From contig OZ059898.1 in assembly GCA_964057225.1 (NCBI GenBank), forward strand, positions 21,057,267 through 21,121,266: DNA of 64,000 bases, in the 5' to 3' direction. Below the pieces are notes generated by a model. The model did no database searches and was not told the DNA's origin. It saw only the letters and a program-made list of their open reading frames with translations. Made by a program: the position numbers and the translations under genes. Numbering within the stretch: position 1 is the stretch's first letter; the number at the start of each line of letters is the position of its first letter. Positions 26,573-40,188 of the stretch are shown here, one piece after another. Origin of the DNA: Auanema rhodensis (lineage: Eukaryota; Nematoda; Chromadorea; Rhabditida; Rhabditidae).

Positions 26573-29500
26573 TTTTCAAAAATAGATTCCCCATGTACAT
26601 ATTAGTCTAAAAACAAATTTTTATTGATATTGGTTCATGGTAACCATGACTTTGAAATTAACGTGAACTTTAATTTATGCTAATTAAATGTACACGTGAT
26701 GTGCACTTGGTATGTAACTCGCTTCACGTGAAAGATAAAGAGATGCGGTTTTCAAAATTTGATTCCCCATGTCCATATTAGTCTAAAAACAAATTTTCAT
26801 TGATATTGGTTCATGGTAACCATGACTTTGAAATTAACGTGAACTTTAATTTATGCTAATTAAATGTACACGTGATGTGCACTTGGTATGTAACTCGCTT
26901 CACGTGAAAGATAAAGAGATACGGTTTTCAAAATTAGATTCCCCATGTCCATATTAGTCTAAAAACAAATTTTTATTGATATTGGTGCATGGTAACCATG
27001 ACTTTGAAATTTACGTGAACTTTAATTTATGCTAATTAAATGTACACGTGATGTGCACTTGGTATGTAACTCGCTTCACGTGAAAGATAAAGAGATGCGG
27101 TTTTCAAAATTAGATTCATCATGTCCATATTAGTCTAAAAACAAATTTTTATTGATATTGGTGCATGGTAACCATGACTTTGAATTTTACGTGAACTTTA
27201 ATTTATGCTTATTAAATGTACACGTGATGTGCAATTGGTATGTAACTCGCTTCACGTGAAAGATAAAGAGATGCGGTTTTCAAAAATAGATTCCCCATGT
27301 ACATATTAGTCTAAAAACAAATTTTTATTGATATTGGTTCATGGTAACCATGACTTTGAAATTAACGTGAACTTTAATTTATGCTAATTAAATGTACACG
27401 TGATGTGCACTTGGTATGTAACTCGCTTCACGTGAAAGATAAAGAGATACGGTTTTCAAAATTAGATTCCCCATGTCCATATTAGTCTAAAAACAAATTT
27501 TTATTGATATTGGTGCATGGTAACCATGACTTTGAAATTTACGTGAACTTTAATTTATGCTAATTAAATGTACACGTGATGTGCACTTGGTATGTAACTC
27601 GCTTCACGTGAAAGATAAAGAGATGCGGTTTTCAAAATTAGATTCCCCATGTCCATATTAGTCTAAAAACAAATTTTTATTGATATTGGTGCATGGTAAC
27701 CATGACTTTGAAATTTACGTGAACTTTAATTCATGCTAATTAAATGTACACGTGATGTGCACTTGGTATGTAACTCGCTTCACGTGAAAGATAAAGAGAT
27801 GCGGTTTTCAAAATTTGATTCCCCATGTCCATATTAGTCTAAAAACAATTTTTTATTGATATTGGTGCATGGTAACCATGACTTTGAAATTTACGTGAAC
27901 TTTAATTTATGCTAATTAAATGTACACGTGATGTGCACTTGGTATGTAACTCGCTTCACGTGAAAGATAAAGAGATGCGGTTTTCAAAATTAGATTCATC
28001 ATGTCCATATTAGTCTAAAAACAAATTTTTATTGATATTGGTGCATGGTAACCATGACTTTGAAATTTACGTGAACTTTAATTTATGCTAATTAAATGTA
28101 CACGTGATGTGCACTTGGTATGTAACTCGCTTCACGTGAAAGATAAAGAGATGCGGTTTTCAAAATTCGATTCCCCATGTCCATATTAGTCTAAAAACAA
28201 ATTTTTATTGATATTGGTTCATGGTAACCATGACTTTGAAATTTACGTGAACTTTAATTTATGCTAATTAAATGTACACGTGATGTGCACTTGGTATGTA
28301 ACTCGCTTCACGTGAAAGATAAAGAGATGCGGTTTTCAAAATTAGATTCATCATGTCCATATTAGTCTAAAAACAAATTTTTATTGATATTGGTGCATGG
28401 TAACCATGACTTTGAATTTTACGTGAACTTTAATTTATGCTTATTAAATGTACACGTGATGTGCAATTGGTATGTAACTCGCTTCACGTGAAAGATAAAG
28501 AGATGCGGTTTTCAAAAATAGATTCCCCATGTACATATTAGTCTAAAAACAAATTTTTATTGATATTGGTTCATGGTAACCATGACTTTGAAATTAACGT
28601 GAACTTTAATTTATGCTAATTAAATGTACACGTGATGTGCACTTGGTATGTAACTCGCTTCACGTGAAAGATAAAGAGATACGGTTTTCAAAATTAGATT
28701 CCCCATGTCCATATTAGTCTAAAAACAAATTTTTATTGATATTGGTGCATGGTAACCATGACTTTGAAATTTACGTGAACTTTAATTTATGCTAATTAAA
28801 TGTACACGTGATGTGCACTTGGTATGTAACTCGCTTCACGTGAAAGATAAAGAGATGCGGTTTTCAAAATTTGATTCCCCATGTCCATATTAGTCTAAAA
28901 ACAAATTTTCATTGATATTGGTTCATGGTAACCATGACTTTGAAATTTACGTGAACTTTAATTTATGCTAATTAAATGTACACGTGATGTGCTCTTGGTA
29001 TGTAACTCGCTTCACGTGAAAGATAAAGAGATGCGGTTTTCAAAATTAGATTCCCCATGTCCATATTAGTCTAAAAACAAATTTTTATTGATATTGGTGC
29101 ATGGTAACCATGACTTTGAAATTTACGTGAACTTTAATTCATGCTAATTAAATGTACACGTGATGTGCACTTGGTATGTAACTCGCTTCACGTGAAAGAT
29201 AAAGAGATGCGGTTTTCAAAATTTGATTCCCCATGTCCATATTAGTCTAAAAACAAATTTTCATTGATATTGGTTCATGGTAACCATGACTTTGAAATTT
29301 ACGTGAACTTTAATTTATGCTAATTGAATGTACACGTGATGTGCACTTGGTATGTAACTCGCTTCACGTGAAAGATAAAGAGATGCAGTTTTCAAAATTA
29401 GATTCATCATGTCCATATTAGTCTAAAAACAAATTTTTATTGATATTGGTGCATGGTAACCATGACTTTGAAATTTACGTGAACTTTAATTTATGCTTAT

Positions 29501-29740
29501 TAAATGTACACGTGATGTGCACTTGGTATGTAACTCGCTTCACGTGAAAGATAAAGAGATGCGGTTTTCAAAATTAGATTCCCCATGTCCATATTAGTCT
29601 AAAAACAAATTTTTATTGATATTGGTGCATGGTAACCATGACTTTGAAATTTACGTGAACTTTAATTTATGCTAATTAAATGTACACGTGATGTGCACTT
29701 GGTATGTAACTCGCTTCACGTGAAAGATAAAGAGATACGG

Positions 29741-30092
29741 TTTTCAAAATTAGATTCCCCATGTCCATATTAGTCTAAAAACAAATTTTCATTGATATTG
29801 GTTCATGGTAACCATGACTTTGAAATTAACGTGAACTTTAATTTATGCTAATTAAATGTACACGTGATGTGCACTTGGTATGTAACTCGCTTCACGTGAA
29901 AGATAAAGAGATACGGTTTTCAAAATTAGATTCCCCATGTCCATATTAGTCTAAAAACAAATTTTCATTGATATTGGTTCATGGTAACCATGACTTTGAA
30001 ATTAACGTGAACTTTAATTTATGCTAATTAAATGTACACGTGATGTGCACTTGGTATGTAACTCGCTTCACGTGAAAGATAAAGAGATACGG
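29741..30092 (+). repeat. Second single-monomer duplication (two identical units)
   Basis: Units 29741-29916 and 29917-30092 share the preceding GATACGG, TTTTCATTG, the T allele at site 63 and GAAATTAACG, and read as identical. Like 26221-26572, this is a one-step tandem gain. It shows that exchange between adjacent units is active in zone II besides the larger block duplications. Confidence 0.85.
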
Positions 30093-33000
30093 TTTTCAAA
30101 ATTAGATTCCCCATGTCCATATTAGTCTAAAAACAAATTTTTATTGATATTGGTGCATGGTAACCATGACTTTGAAATTTACGTGAACTTTAATTTATGC
30201 TAATTAAATGTACACGTGATGTGCACTTGGTATGTAACTCGCTTCACGTGAAAGATAAAGAGATGCGGTTTTGAAAATTAGATTCCCCATGTCCATATTA
30301 GTCTAAAAACAAATTTTTATTGATATTGGTGCATGGTAACCATGACTTTGAAATTTACGTGAACTTTAATTTATGCTAATTAAATGTACACGTGATGTGC
30401 ACTTGGTATGTAACTCGCTTCACGTGAAAGATAAAGAGATGCGGTTTTCAAAATTAGATTCCCCATGTCCATATTAGTCTAAAAACAAATTTTTATTGAT
30501 ATTGGTGCATGGTAACCATGACTTTGAAATTTACGTGAACTTTAATTTATGCTAATTAAATGTACACGTGATGTGCACTTGGTATGTAACTCGCTTCACG
30601 TGAAAGATAAAGAGATGCGGTTTTCGAAATTAGATTCATCATGTCCATATTAGTCTAAAAACAAATTTTTATTGATATTGGTGCATGGTAACCATGACTT
30701 TGAAATTTACGTGAACTTTAATTTATGCTTATTAAATGTACACGTGATGTGCACTTGGTATGTAACTCGCTTCACGTGAAAGATAAAGAGATGCGGTTTT
30801 CAAAATTAGATTCCCCATGTACATATTAGTCTAAAAACAAATTTTTATTGATATTGGTTCATGGTAACCATGACTTTGAAATTTACGTGAACTTTAATTT
30901 ATGCTAATTAAATGTACACGTGATGTGCACTTGGTATGTAACTCGCTTCACGTGAAAGATAAAGAGATGCGGTTTTCAAAATTAGATTCCCCATGTCCAT
31001 ATTAGTCTAAAAACAAATTTTTATTGATATTGGTTCATGGTAACCATGACTTTGAAATTTACGTGAACTTTAATTTATGCTAATTAAATGTACACGTGAT
31101 GTGCACTTGGTATGTAACTCGCTTCACGTGAAAGATAAAGAGATGCGGTTTTCAAAATTAGATTCCCCATGTCCATATTAGTCTAAAAACAAATTTTTAT
31201 TGATATTGCTTTATGGTAACCATGACTTTGAAATTTACGTGAACTTTAATTTATGCTAATTAAATGTACACGTGATGTGCACTTGGTATGTAACTCGCTT
31301 CACGTGAAAGATAAAGAGATGCGGTTTTCAAAATTAGATTCCCCATGTCCATATTAGTCTAAAAACAAATTTTTATTGATTTTGGTGCATGGTAACCATG
31401 ACTTTGAAATTTACGTGAACTTTAATTTATGCTAATTAAATGTACACGTGATGTGCACTTGGTATGTAACTCGCTTCACGTAAAAGATAAAGAGATGCGG
31501 TTTTCAAAATTAGATTCCCCATGTCCATATTAGTCTAAAAACAAATTTTTATTGATATTGGTTCATGGTAACCATGACTTTGAAATTTACGTGAACTTTA
31601 ATTTATGCTAATTAAATGTACACGTGATGTGCAATTGGTATGTAACTCGCTTCACGTGAAAGATAAAGAGATGCGGTTTTCAAAATTAGATTCCCCATGT
31701 CCATATTAGTCTAAAAACAAATTTTTATTGATATTGGTGCATGGTAACCATGACTTTGAAATTTACGTGAACTTTAATTTATGCTAATTAAATGTACACG
31801 TGATGTGCACTTGGTATGTAACTCGCTTCACGTGAAAGATAAAGAGATGCGGTTTTCAAAATTAGATTCCCCATGTCCATATTAGTCTAATAACAAATTT
31901 TTATTGATATTGGTTCATGGTAACCATGACTTTGAAATTTACGTGAACTTCAATTTATGCTAATTAAATGTACACGTGATGTGCACTTGGTATGTAACTC
32001 GCTTCACGTGAAAGATAAAGAGATGCGGTTTTCAAAATTAGATTCCCCATGTCCATATTAGTCTAAAAACAAATTTTTATTGATATTGGTGCATGGTAAC
32101 CATGACTTTGAAATTTACGTGAACTTTAATTTATGCTAATTAAATGTACACGTGATGTGCACTTGGTATGTAACTCGCTTCACGTGAAAGATAAAGAGAT
32201 GCGGTTTTCAAAATTTGATTCCCCATGTCCATATTAGTCTAAAAACAATTTTTTATTGATATTGGTGCATGGTAACCATGACTTTGAAATTTACGTGAAC
32301 TTTAATTTATGCTAATTAAATGTACACGTGATGTGCACTTGGTATGTAACTCGCTTCACGTGAAAGATAAAGAGATGCGGTTTTCAAAATTTGATTCCCC
32401 ATGTCCATATTAGTCTAAAAACAATTTTTTATTGATATTGGTGCATGGTAACCATGACTTTGAAATTTACGTGAACTTTAATTTATGCTAATTAAATGTA
32501 CACGTGATGTGCACTTGGTATGTAACTCGCTTCACGTGAAAGATAAAGAGATGCGGTTTTCAAAATTAGATTCATCATGTCCATATTAGTCTAAAAACAA
32601 TTTTTTATTGATATTGGTGCATGGTAACCATGACTTTGAAATTTACGTGAACTTTAATTTATGCTAATTAAATGTACACGTGATGTGCACTTGGTATGTA
32701 ACTCGCTTCACGTGAAAGATAAAGAGATGCGGTTTTCAAAATTTGATTCCCCATGTCCATATTAGTCTAAAAACAAATTTTCATTGATATTGGTTCATGG
32801 TAACCATGACTTTGAAATTTACGTGAACTTTAATTTATGCTAATTAAATGTACACGTGATGTGCACTTGGTATGTAACTCGCTTCACGTGAAAGATAAAG
32901 AGATGCGGTTTTCAAAATTAGATTCATCATGTCCATATTAGTCTAAAAACAAATTTTTATTGATATTGGTGCATGGTAACCATGACTTTGAAATTTACGT

Positions 33001-34515
33001 GAACTTTAATTTATGCTTATTAAATGTACACGTGATGTGCAATTGGTATGTAACTCGCTTCACGTGAAAGATAAAGAGATGCGGTTTTCAAAAATAGATT
33101 CCCCATGTACATATTAGTCTAAAAACAAATTTTTATTGATATTGGTTCATGGTAACCATGACTTTGAAATTAACGTGAACTTTAATTTATGCTAATTAAA
33201 TGTACACGTGATGTGCACTTGGTATGTAACTCGCTTCACGTGAAAGATAAAGAGATACGGTTTTCAAAATTAGATTCCCCATGTCCATATTAGTCTAAAA
33301 ACAAATTTTTATTGATATTGGTGCATGGTAACCATGACTTTGAAATTTACGTGAACTTTAATTTATGCTAATTAAATGTACACGTGATGTGCACTTGGTA
33401 TGTAACTCGCTTCACGTGAAAGATAAAGAGATGCGGTTTTCAAAATTAGATTCCCCATGTCCATATTAGTCTAAAAACAAATTTTTATTGATATTGGTGC
33501 ATGGTAACCATGACTTTGAAATTTACGTGAACTTTAATTTATGCTAATTAAATGTACACGTGATGTGCACTTGGTATGTAACTCGCTTCACGTGAAAGAT
33601 AAAGAGATGCGGTTTTCAAAATTAGATTCCCCATGTCCATATTAGTCTAAAAACAAATTTTTATTGATTTTGGTGCATGGTAACCATGACTTTGAAATTT
33701 ACGTGAACTTTAATTTATGCTAATTAAATGTACACGTGATGTGCACTTGGTATGTAACTCGCTTCACGTAAAAGATAAAGAGATGCGGTTTTCAAAATTA
33801 GATTCCCCATGTCCATATTAGTCTAAAAACAAATTTTTATTGATATTGGTTCATGGTAACCATGACTTTGAAATTTACGTGAACTTCAATTTATGCTAAT
33901 TAAATGTACACGTGATGTGCACTTGGTATGTAACTCGCTGCACGTGAAAGATGAAGAGATGCGGTTTTCAAAATTAGATTCCCTATGTCCATATTAGTCT
34001 AAAAACAAATTTTTATTGATATTGGTTCATGGTAACCATGACTTTGAAATTTACGTGAACTTTAATTTATGCTAATTAAATGTACACGTGATGTGCACTT
34101 GGTATGTAACTCGCTTCACGTGAAAGATAAAGAGATGCGGTTTTCAAAATTAGATTCTTCATGTCCATATTAGTCTAAAAACAAATTTTTATTGATATTG
34201 GTTCATGGTGACCATGACTTTGAAATTTACGTGAACTTTAATTTATGCTAATTAAATGTACACGTGATGTGCAATTGGTATGTAACTCGCTTCACGTGAA
34301 AGATAAAGAGATGCGGTTTTCAAAATTAGATTCCCCATGTCCATATTAGTCTAAAAACAAATTTTTGTTGATATTGGTGCATGGTAACCATGACTTTGAA
34401 ATTTACGTGAACTTTAATTTATGCTAATTAAATGTACACGTGATGTGCACTTGGTATGTAACTCGCTTCACGTGAAAGATAAAGAGATGCGGTTTTCGAA
34501 ATTAGATTCCCCATG

Positions 34516-34555
34516 TCCATATTAGTCTAAAAACAAATTTTTAGACTAATATGGA
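34516..34555. repeat. Foldback monomer: 18-bp perfect inverted repeat with CAAA loop (copy 1)
   Basis: Left arm 34516-34533, loop 34534-34537, right arm 34538-34555. The left arm is the ordinary unit sequence at positions 24-41 and the right arm is its exact reverse complement. It replaces the ordinary 12 bases at unit 51-62 by 13, so the unit is 177 bp. The sequence then rejoins the normal unit at TCATGG. This is what a template switch on a nascent strand, primed at the A5/T5 stretch, would leave. The hairpin could form a cruciform, but that is inference. Confidence 0.92.
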
Positions 34556-36628
34556 TCATGGTAACCATGACTTTGAAATTTACGTGAACTTCAATTTATG
34601 CTAATTAAATGTACACGTGATGTGCACTTGGTATGTAACTCGCTTCACGTGAAAGATAAAGAGATGCGGTTTTCAAAATTTGTTTCCCCATGTCCATATT
34701 AGTCTAAAAACAAATTTTCATTGATATTGGTTCATGGTAACCATGACTTTGAAAATTACGTGAACTTCAATTTATGCTAATTAAATGTACACGTGATGTG
34801 CACTTGGTATGTAACTCGCTTCACGTGAAAGATGAAGAGATGCGGTTTTCAAAATTAGATTCCCTATGTCCATATTAGTCTAAAAACAAATTTTTATTGA
34901 TATTGGTTCATGGTAACCATGACTTTGAAATTTACGTGAACTTTAATTTATGCTAATTAAATGTACACGTGATGTGCACTTGGTATGTAACTCGCTTCAC
35001 GTGAAAGATAAAGAGATGCGGTTTTCAAAATTAGATTCCCCATGTCCATATTAGTCTAAAAACAAATTTTTATTGATATTGGTGCATGGTAACCATGACT
35101 TTGAAATTTACGTGAACTTTAATTTATGCTAATTAAATGTACACGTGATGTGCCCTTGGTATGTAACTCGCTTCACGTGAAAGATAAAGAGATGCGGTTT
35201 TCAAAATTAGATTCCCCATGTCCATATTAGTCTAAAAACAATTTTTTATTGATATTGGTGCATGGTAACCATGACTTTGAAATTTACGTGAACTTTAATT
35301 TATGCTAATTAAATGTACACGTGATGTGCACTTGGTATGTAACTCGCTTCACGTGAAAGATAAAGAGATGCGGTTTTCAAAATTAGATTCCCTATGTCCA
35401 TATTAGTCTAAAAACAAATTTTTATTGATATTGGTTCATGGTAACCATGACTTTGAAATTTACGTGAACTTTAATTTATGCTAATTAAATGTACACGTGA
35501 TGTGCAATTGGTATGTAACTCGCTTCACGTGAAAGATAAAGAGATGCGGTTTTCAAAATTAGATTCCCCATGTCCATATTAGTCTAAAAACAAATTTTTA
35601 TTGATATTGGTGCATGGTAACCATGACTTTGAAATTTACGTGAACTTTAATTTATGCTAATTAAATGTACACGTGATGAGCACTTGGTATGTAACTCGCT
35701 TCACGTGAAAGATAAAGAGATGCGGTTTTCAAAATTAGATTCCCCATGTCCATATTAGTCTAATAACAAATTTTTATTGATATTGGTTCATGGTAACCAT
35801 GACTTTGAAATTTACGTGAACTTCAATTTATGCTAATTAAATGTACACGTGATGTGCACTTGGTATGTAACTCGCTTCACGTGAAAGATGAAGAGATGCG
35901 GTTTTCAAAATTAGATTCCCTATGTCCATATTAGTCTAAAAACAAATTTTTATTGATATTGGTTCATGGTAACCATGACTTTGAAATTTACGTGAACTTT
36001 AATTTATGCTAATTAAATGTACACGTGATGTGCACTTGGTATGTAACTCGCTTCACGTGAAAGATAAAGAGATGCGGTTTTCAAAATTAGATTCCCCATG
36101 TCCATATTAGTCTAAAAACAAATTTTTATTGATATTGGTGCATGGTAACCATGACTTTGAAATTTACGTGAACTTTAATTTATGCTAATTAAATGTACAC
36201 GTGATGTGCCCTTGGTATGTAACTCGCTTCACGTGAAAGATAAAGAGATGCGGTTTTCAAAATTAGATTCCCCATGTCCATATTAGTCTAAAAACAATTT
36301 TTTATTGATATTGGTGCATGGTAACCATGACTTTGAAATTTACGTGAACTTTAATTTATGCTAATTAAATGTACACGTGATGTGCACTTGGTATGTAACT
36401 CGCTTCACGTGAAAGATAAAGAGATGCGGTTTTCAAAATTAGATTCCCCATGTCCATATTAGTCTAAAAACAAATTTTTGTTGATATTGGTGCATGGTAA
36501 CCATGACTTTGAAATTTACGTGAACTTTAATTTATGCTAATTAAATGTACACGTGATGTGCACTTGGTATGTAACTCGCTTCACGTGAAAGATAAAGAGA
36601 TGCGGTTTTCAAAATTAGATTCCCCATG

Positions 36629-36666
36629 TCCATATCCAAATTTACAAATTTTTAGACTAATATGGA
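36629..36666. repeat. Derived foldback monomer with a rewritten left arm
   Basis: The right arm (36649-36666) is the same as in the other foldback units, but the left arm is altered. Bases 36636-36645 read CCAAATTTAC in place of the usual 12-base TAGTCTAAAAAC. Only a 7-bp stem, TCCATAT with ATATGGA, remains. Net unit length is 175. A hairpin-destroying change at the centre of a perfect inverted repeat is expected if the structure is unstable in replication. An assembly or read error at the hairpin is also possible, because it is the only copy of this form. Confidence 0.8.
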
Positions 36667-38387
36667 TCATGGTAACCATGACTTTGAAATTTACGTGAAC
36701 TTCAATTTATGCTAATTAAATGTACACGTGATGTGCACTTGGTATGTAACTCGCTTCACGTGAAAGATGAAGAGATGCGGTTTTCAAAATTAGATTCCCT
36801 ATGTTCATATTAGTCTAAAAACAAATTTTTATTGATATTGGTGCATGGTAACCATGACTTTGAAATTTACGTGAACTTCAATTTATGCTAATTAAATGTA
36901 CACGTGATGTGCACTTGGTATGTAACTCGCTTCACGTGAAAGATGAAGAGATGCGGTTTTCAAAATTAGATTCCCTATGTCCATATTAGTCTAAAAACAA
37001 ATTTTTATTGATATTGGTTCATGGTAACCATGACTTTGAAATTTACGTGAACTTTAATTTATGCTAATTAAATGTACACGTGATGTGCACTTGGTATGTA
37101 ACTCGCTTCACGTGAAAGATAAAGAGATGCGGTTTTCAAAATTAGATTCCCCATGTCCATATTAGTCTAAAAACAAATTTTTATTGATATTGGTGCATGG
37201 TAACCATGACTTTGAAATTTACGTGAACTTTAATTTATGCTAATTAAATGTACACGTGATGTGCCCTTGGTATGTAACTCGCTTCACGTGAAAGATAAAG
37301 AGATGCGGTTTTCAAAATTAGATTCCCCATGTCCATATTAGTCTAAAAACAATTTTTTATTGATATTGGTGCATGGTAACCATGACTTTGAAATTTACGT
37401 GAACTTTAATTTATGCTAATTAAATGTACACGTGATGTGCACTTGGTATGTAACTCGCTTCACGTGAAAGATAAAGAGATGCGGTTTTCAAAATTAGATT
37501 CCCTATGTCCATATTAGTCTAAAAACAAATTTTTATTGATATTGGTGCATGGTAACCATGACTTTGAAATTTACGTGAACTTTAATTTATGCTAATTAAA
37601 TGTACACGTGATGTGCACTTGGTATGTAACTCGCTTCACGTGAAAGATAAAGAGATGCGGTTTTCAAAATTAGATTCCCCATGTCCATATTAGTCTTAAA
37701 ACAAATTTTTATTGATATTGGTTCATGGTAACCATGACTTTGAAATTTACGTGAACTTTAATTTATGCTAATTAAATGTACACGTGATGTGCACTTGGTA
37801 TGTAACTCGCTTCACGTGAAAGATAAAGAGATGCGGTTTTCAAAATTAGATTCCCCATGTCCATATTAGTCTAAAAACAAATTTTTATTGATATTGGTTC
37901 ATGGTAACCATGACTTTGAAATTTACGTGAACTTTAATTTATGCTAATTAAATGTACACGTGATGTGCACTTGGTATGTAACTCGCTTCACGTGAAAGAT
38001 AAAGAGATGCGGTTTTCAAAATTAGATTCCCCATGTCCATATTAGTCTAAAAACAAATTTTTATTGATATTGGTTCATGGTGACCATGACTTTGAAATTT
38101 ACGTGAACTTTAATTTATGCTAATTAAATGTACACGTGATGTGCAATTGGTATGTAACTCGCTTCACGTGAAAGATAAAGAGATGCGGTTTTCAAAATTA
38201 GATTCCCCATGTCCATATTAGTCTAAAAACAAATTTTTGTTGATATTGGTGCATGGTAACCATGACTTTGAAATTTACGTGAACTTTAATTTATGCTAAT
38301 TAAATGTACACGTGATGTGCACTTGGTATGTAACTCGCTTCACGTGAAAGATAAAGAGATGCGGTTTTCAAAATTAGATTCCCCATG

Positions 38388-38427
38388 TCCATATTAGTCT
38401 AAAAACAAATTTTTAGACTAATATGGA
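38388..38427. repeat. Foldback monomer, copy 3 (18-bp stem, CAAA loop)
   Basis: Same arms and loop as at 34516, exactly 3872 bp (22 units) downstream. It is preceded by the TTTTTGTTGATATTGG unit, and AACTTCAAT, GATGAAGAG and TTCCCTATG follow, so it travels as part of a multi-unit haplotype. Confidence 0.92.
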
Positions 38428-40148
38428 TCATGGTAACCATGACTTTGAAATTTACGTGAACTTCAATTTATGCTAATTAAATGTACACGTGATGTGCACT
38501 TGGTATGTAACTCGCTTCACGTGAAAGATGAAGAGATGCGGTTTTCAAAATTAGATTCCCTATGTCCATATTAGTCTAAAAACAAATTTTTATTGATATT
38601 GGTGCATGGTAACCATGACTTTGAAATTTACGTGAACTTTAATTTATGCTAATTAAATGTACACGTGATGTGCACTTGGTATGTAACTCGCTTCACGTGA
38701 AAGATAAAGAGATGCGGTTTCCAAAATTAAATTCCCCATGTCCATATTAGTCTAAAAACAAATTTTTATTGATATTGGTTCATGGTAACCATGACTTTGA
38801 AATTTACGTGAACTTCAATTTATGCTAATTAAATGTACACGTGATGTGCACTTGGTATGTAACTCGCTTCACGTGAAAGATGAAGAGATGCGGTTTTCAA
38901 AATTAGATTCCCTATGTCCATATTAGTCTAAAAACAAATTTTTATTGATATTGGTTCATGGTAACCATGACTTTGAAATTTACGTGAACTTTAATTTATG
39001 CTAATTAAATGTACACGTGATGTGCCCTTGGTATGTAACTCGCTTCACGTGAAAGATAAAGAGATGCGGTTTTCAAAATTAGATTCCCCATGTCCATATT
39101 AGTCTAAAAACAATTTTTTATTGATATTGGTGCATGGTAACCATGACTTTGAAATTTACGTGAACTTTAATTTATGCTAATTAAATGTACACGTGATGTG
39201 CACTTGGTATGTAACTCGCTTCACGTGAAAGATAAAGAGATGCGGTTTTCAAAATTAGATTCCCTATGTCCATATTAGTCTAAAAACAAATTTTTATTGA
39301 TATTGGTGCATGGTAACCATGACTTTGAAATTTACGTGAACTTTAATTTATGCTAATTAAATGTACACGTGATGTGCACTTGGTATGTAACTCGCTTCAC
39401 GTGAAAGATAAAGAGATGCGGTTTTCAAAATTAGATTCCCCATGTCCATATTAGTCTTAAAACAAATTTTTATTGATATTGGTTCATGGTAACCATGACT
39501 TTGAAATTTACGTGAACTTTAATTTATGCTAATTAAATGTACACGTGATGTGCACTTGGTATGTAACTCGCTTCACGTGAAAGATAAAGAGATGCGGTTT
39601 TCAAAATTAGATTCCCCATGTCCATATTAGTCTAAAAACAAATTTTTATTGATATTGGTTCATGGTAACCATGACTTTGAAATTTACGTGAACTTTAATT
39701 TATGCTAATTAAATGTACACGTGATGTGCACTTGGTATGTAACTCGCTTCACGTGAAAGATAAAGAGATGCGGTTTTCAAAATTAGATTCCCCATGTCCA
39801 TATTAGTCTAAAAACAAATTTTTATTGATATTGGTTCATGGTGACCATGACTTTGAAATTTACGTGAACTTTAATTTATGCTAATTAAATGTACACGTGA
39901 TGTGCAATTGGTATGTAACTCGCTTCACGTGAAAGATAAAGAGATGCGGTTTTCAAAATTAGATTCCCCATGTCCATATTAGTCTAAAAACAAATTTTTG
40001 TTGATATTGGTGCATGGTAACCATGACTTTGAAATTTACGTGAACTTTAATTTATGCTAATTAAATGTACACGTGATGTGCACTTGGTATGTAACTCGCT
40101 TCACGTGAAAGATAAAGAGATGCGGTTTTCAAAATTAGATTCCCCATG

Positions 40149-40188
40149 TCCATATTAGTCTAAAAACAAATTTTTAGACTAATATGGA
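40149..40188. repeat. Foldback monomer, copy 4 (18-bp stem, CAAA loop)
   Basis: Same structure, 1761 bp after the previous copy, which is ten 176-bp units plus the extra base of the foldback unit. The left neighbour carries TTTTTGTTG and the next unit carries TTCCCTATG, as at 38388. Confidence 0.92.

Larger units (their letters stand above)
21997..33612 (+). repeat. Long-range duplicated haplotypes linked at 40-45 monomer shifts
   Basis: Rare markers in the first part of this interval reappear in order further on. GATGCAGTTTTC recurs at 22345/29385 (7040 bp, 40 units), TTCGAAATTAGATTCATC at 23057/30625 (7568 bp, 43 units), CACGTAAAAG at 23561/31481 and GTCTAATAAC at 23971/31891 (both 7920 bp, 45 units). 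The stepwise growth of the shift shows that five units were gained or lost between the copies after a duplication of several kilobases. Further copies of CGTAAAAG with GATTTTGGTGC lie 13 units on (33769). Confidence 0.7.
11969..33964 (+). repeat. Zone II: most diversified part of the array, 125 monomers
   Basis: From the first 175-bp unit at 11969 the allele set changes. TTCATCATG replaces TTCCCCATG in many units, TTTTCATTG and AATTTTTTATTG appear in the A/T-rich stretch, and ATACGG, GCTTATTAA, TAAAAGTACAC, GAAATTAACG, GCAATTGG, TTCATGCTAA, TTCGAAATT and AAAAATAGATT occur. These define many unit haplotypes shuffled in blocks of 1 to 45 units. All unit-length changes in the zone are single-base deletions, four in total. 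No other sequence type is present. Confidence 0.85.
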
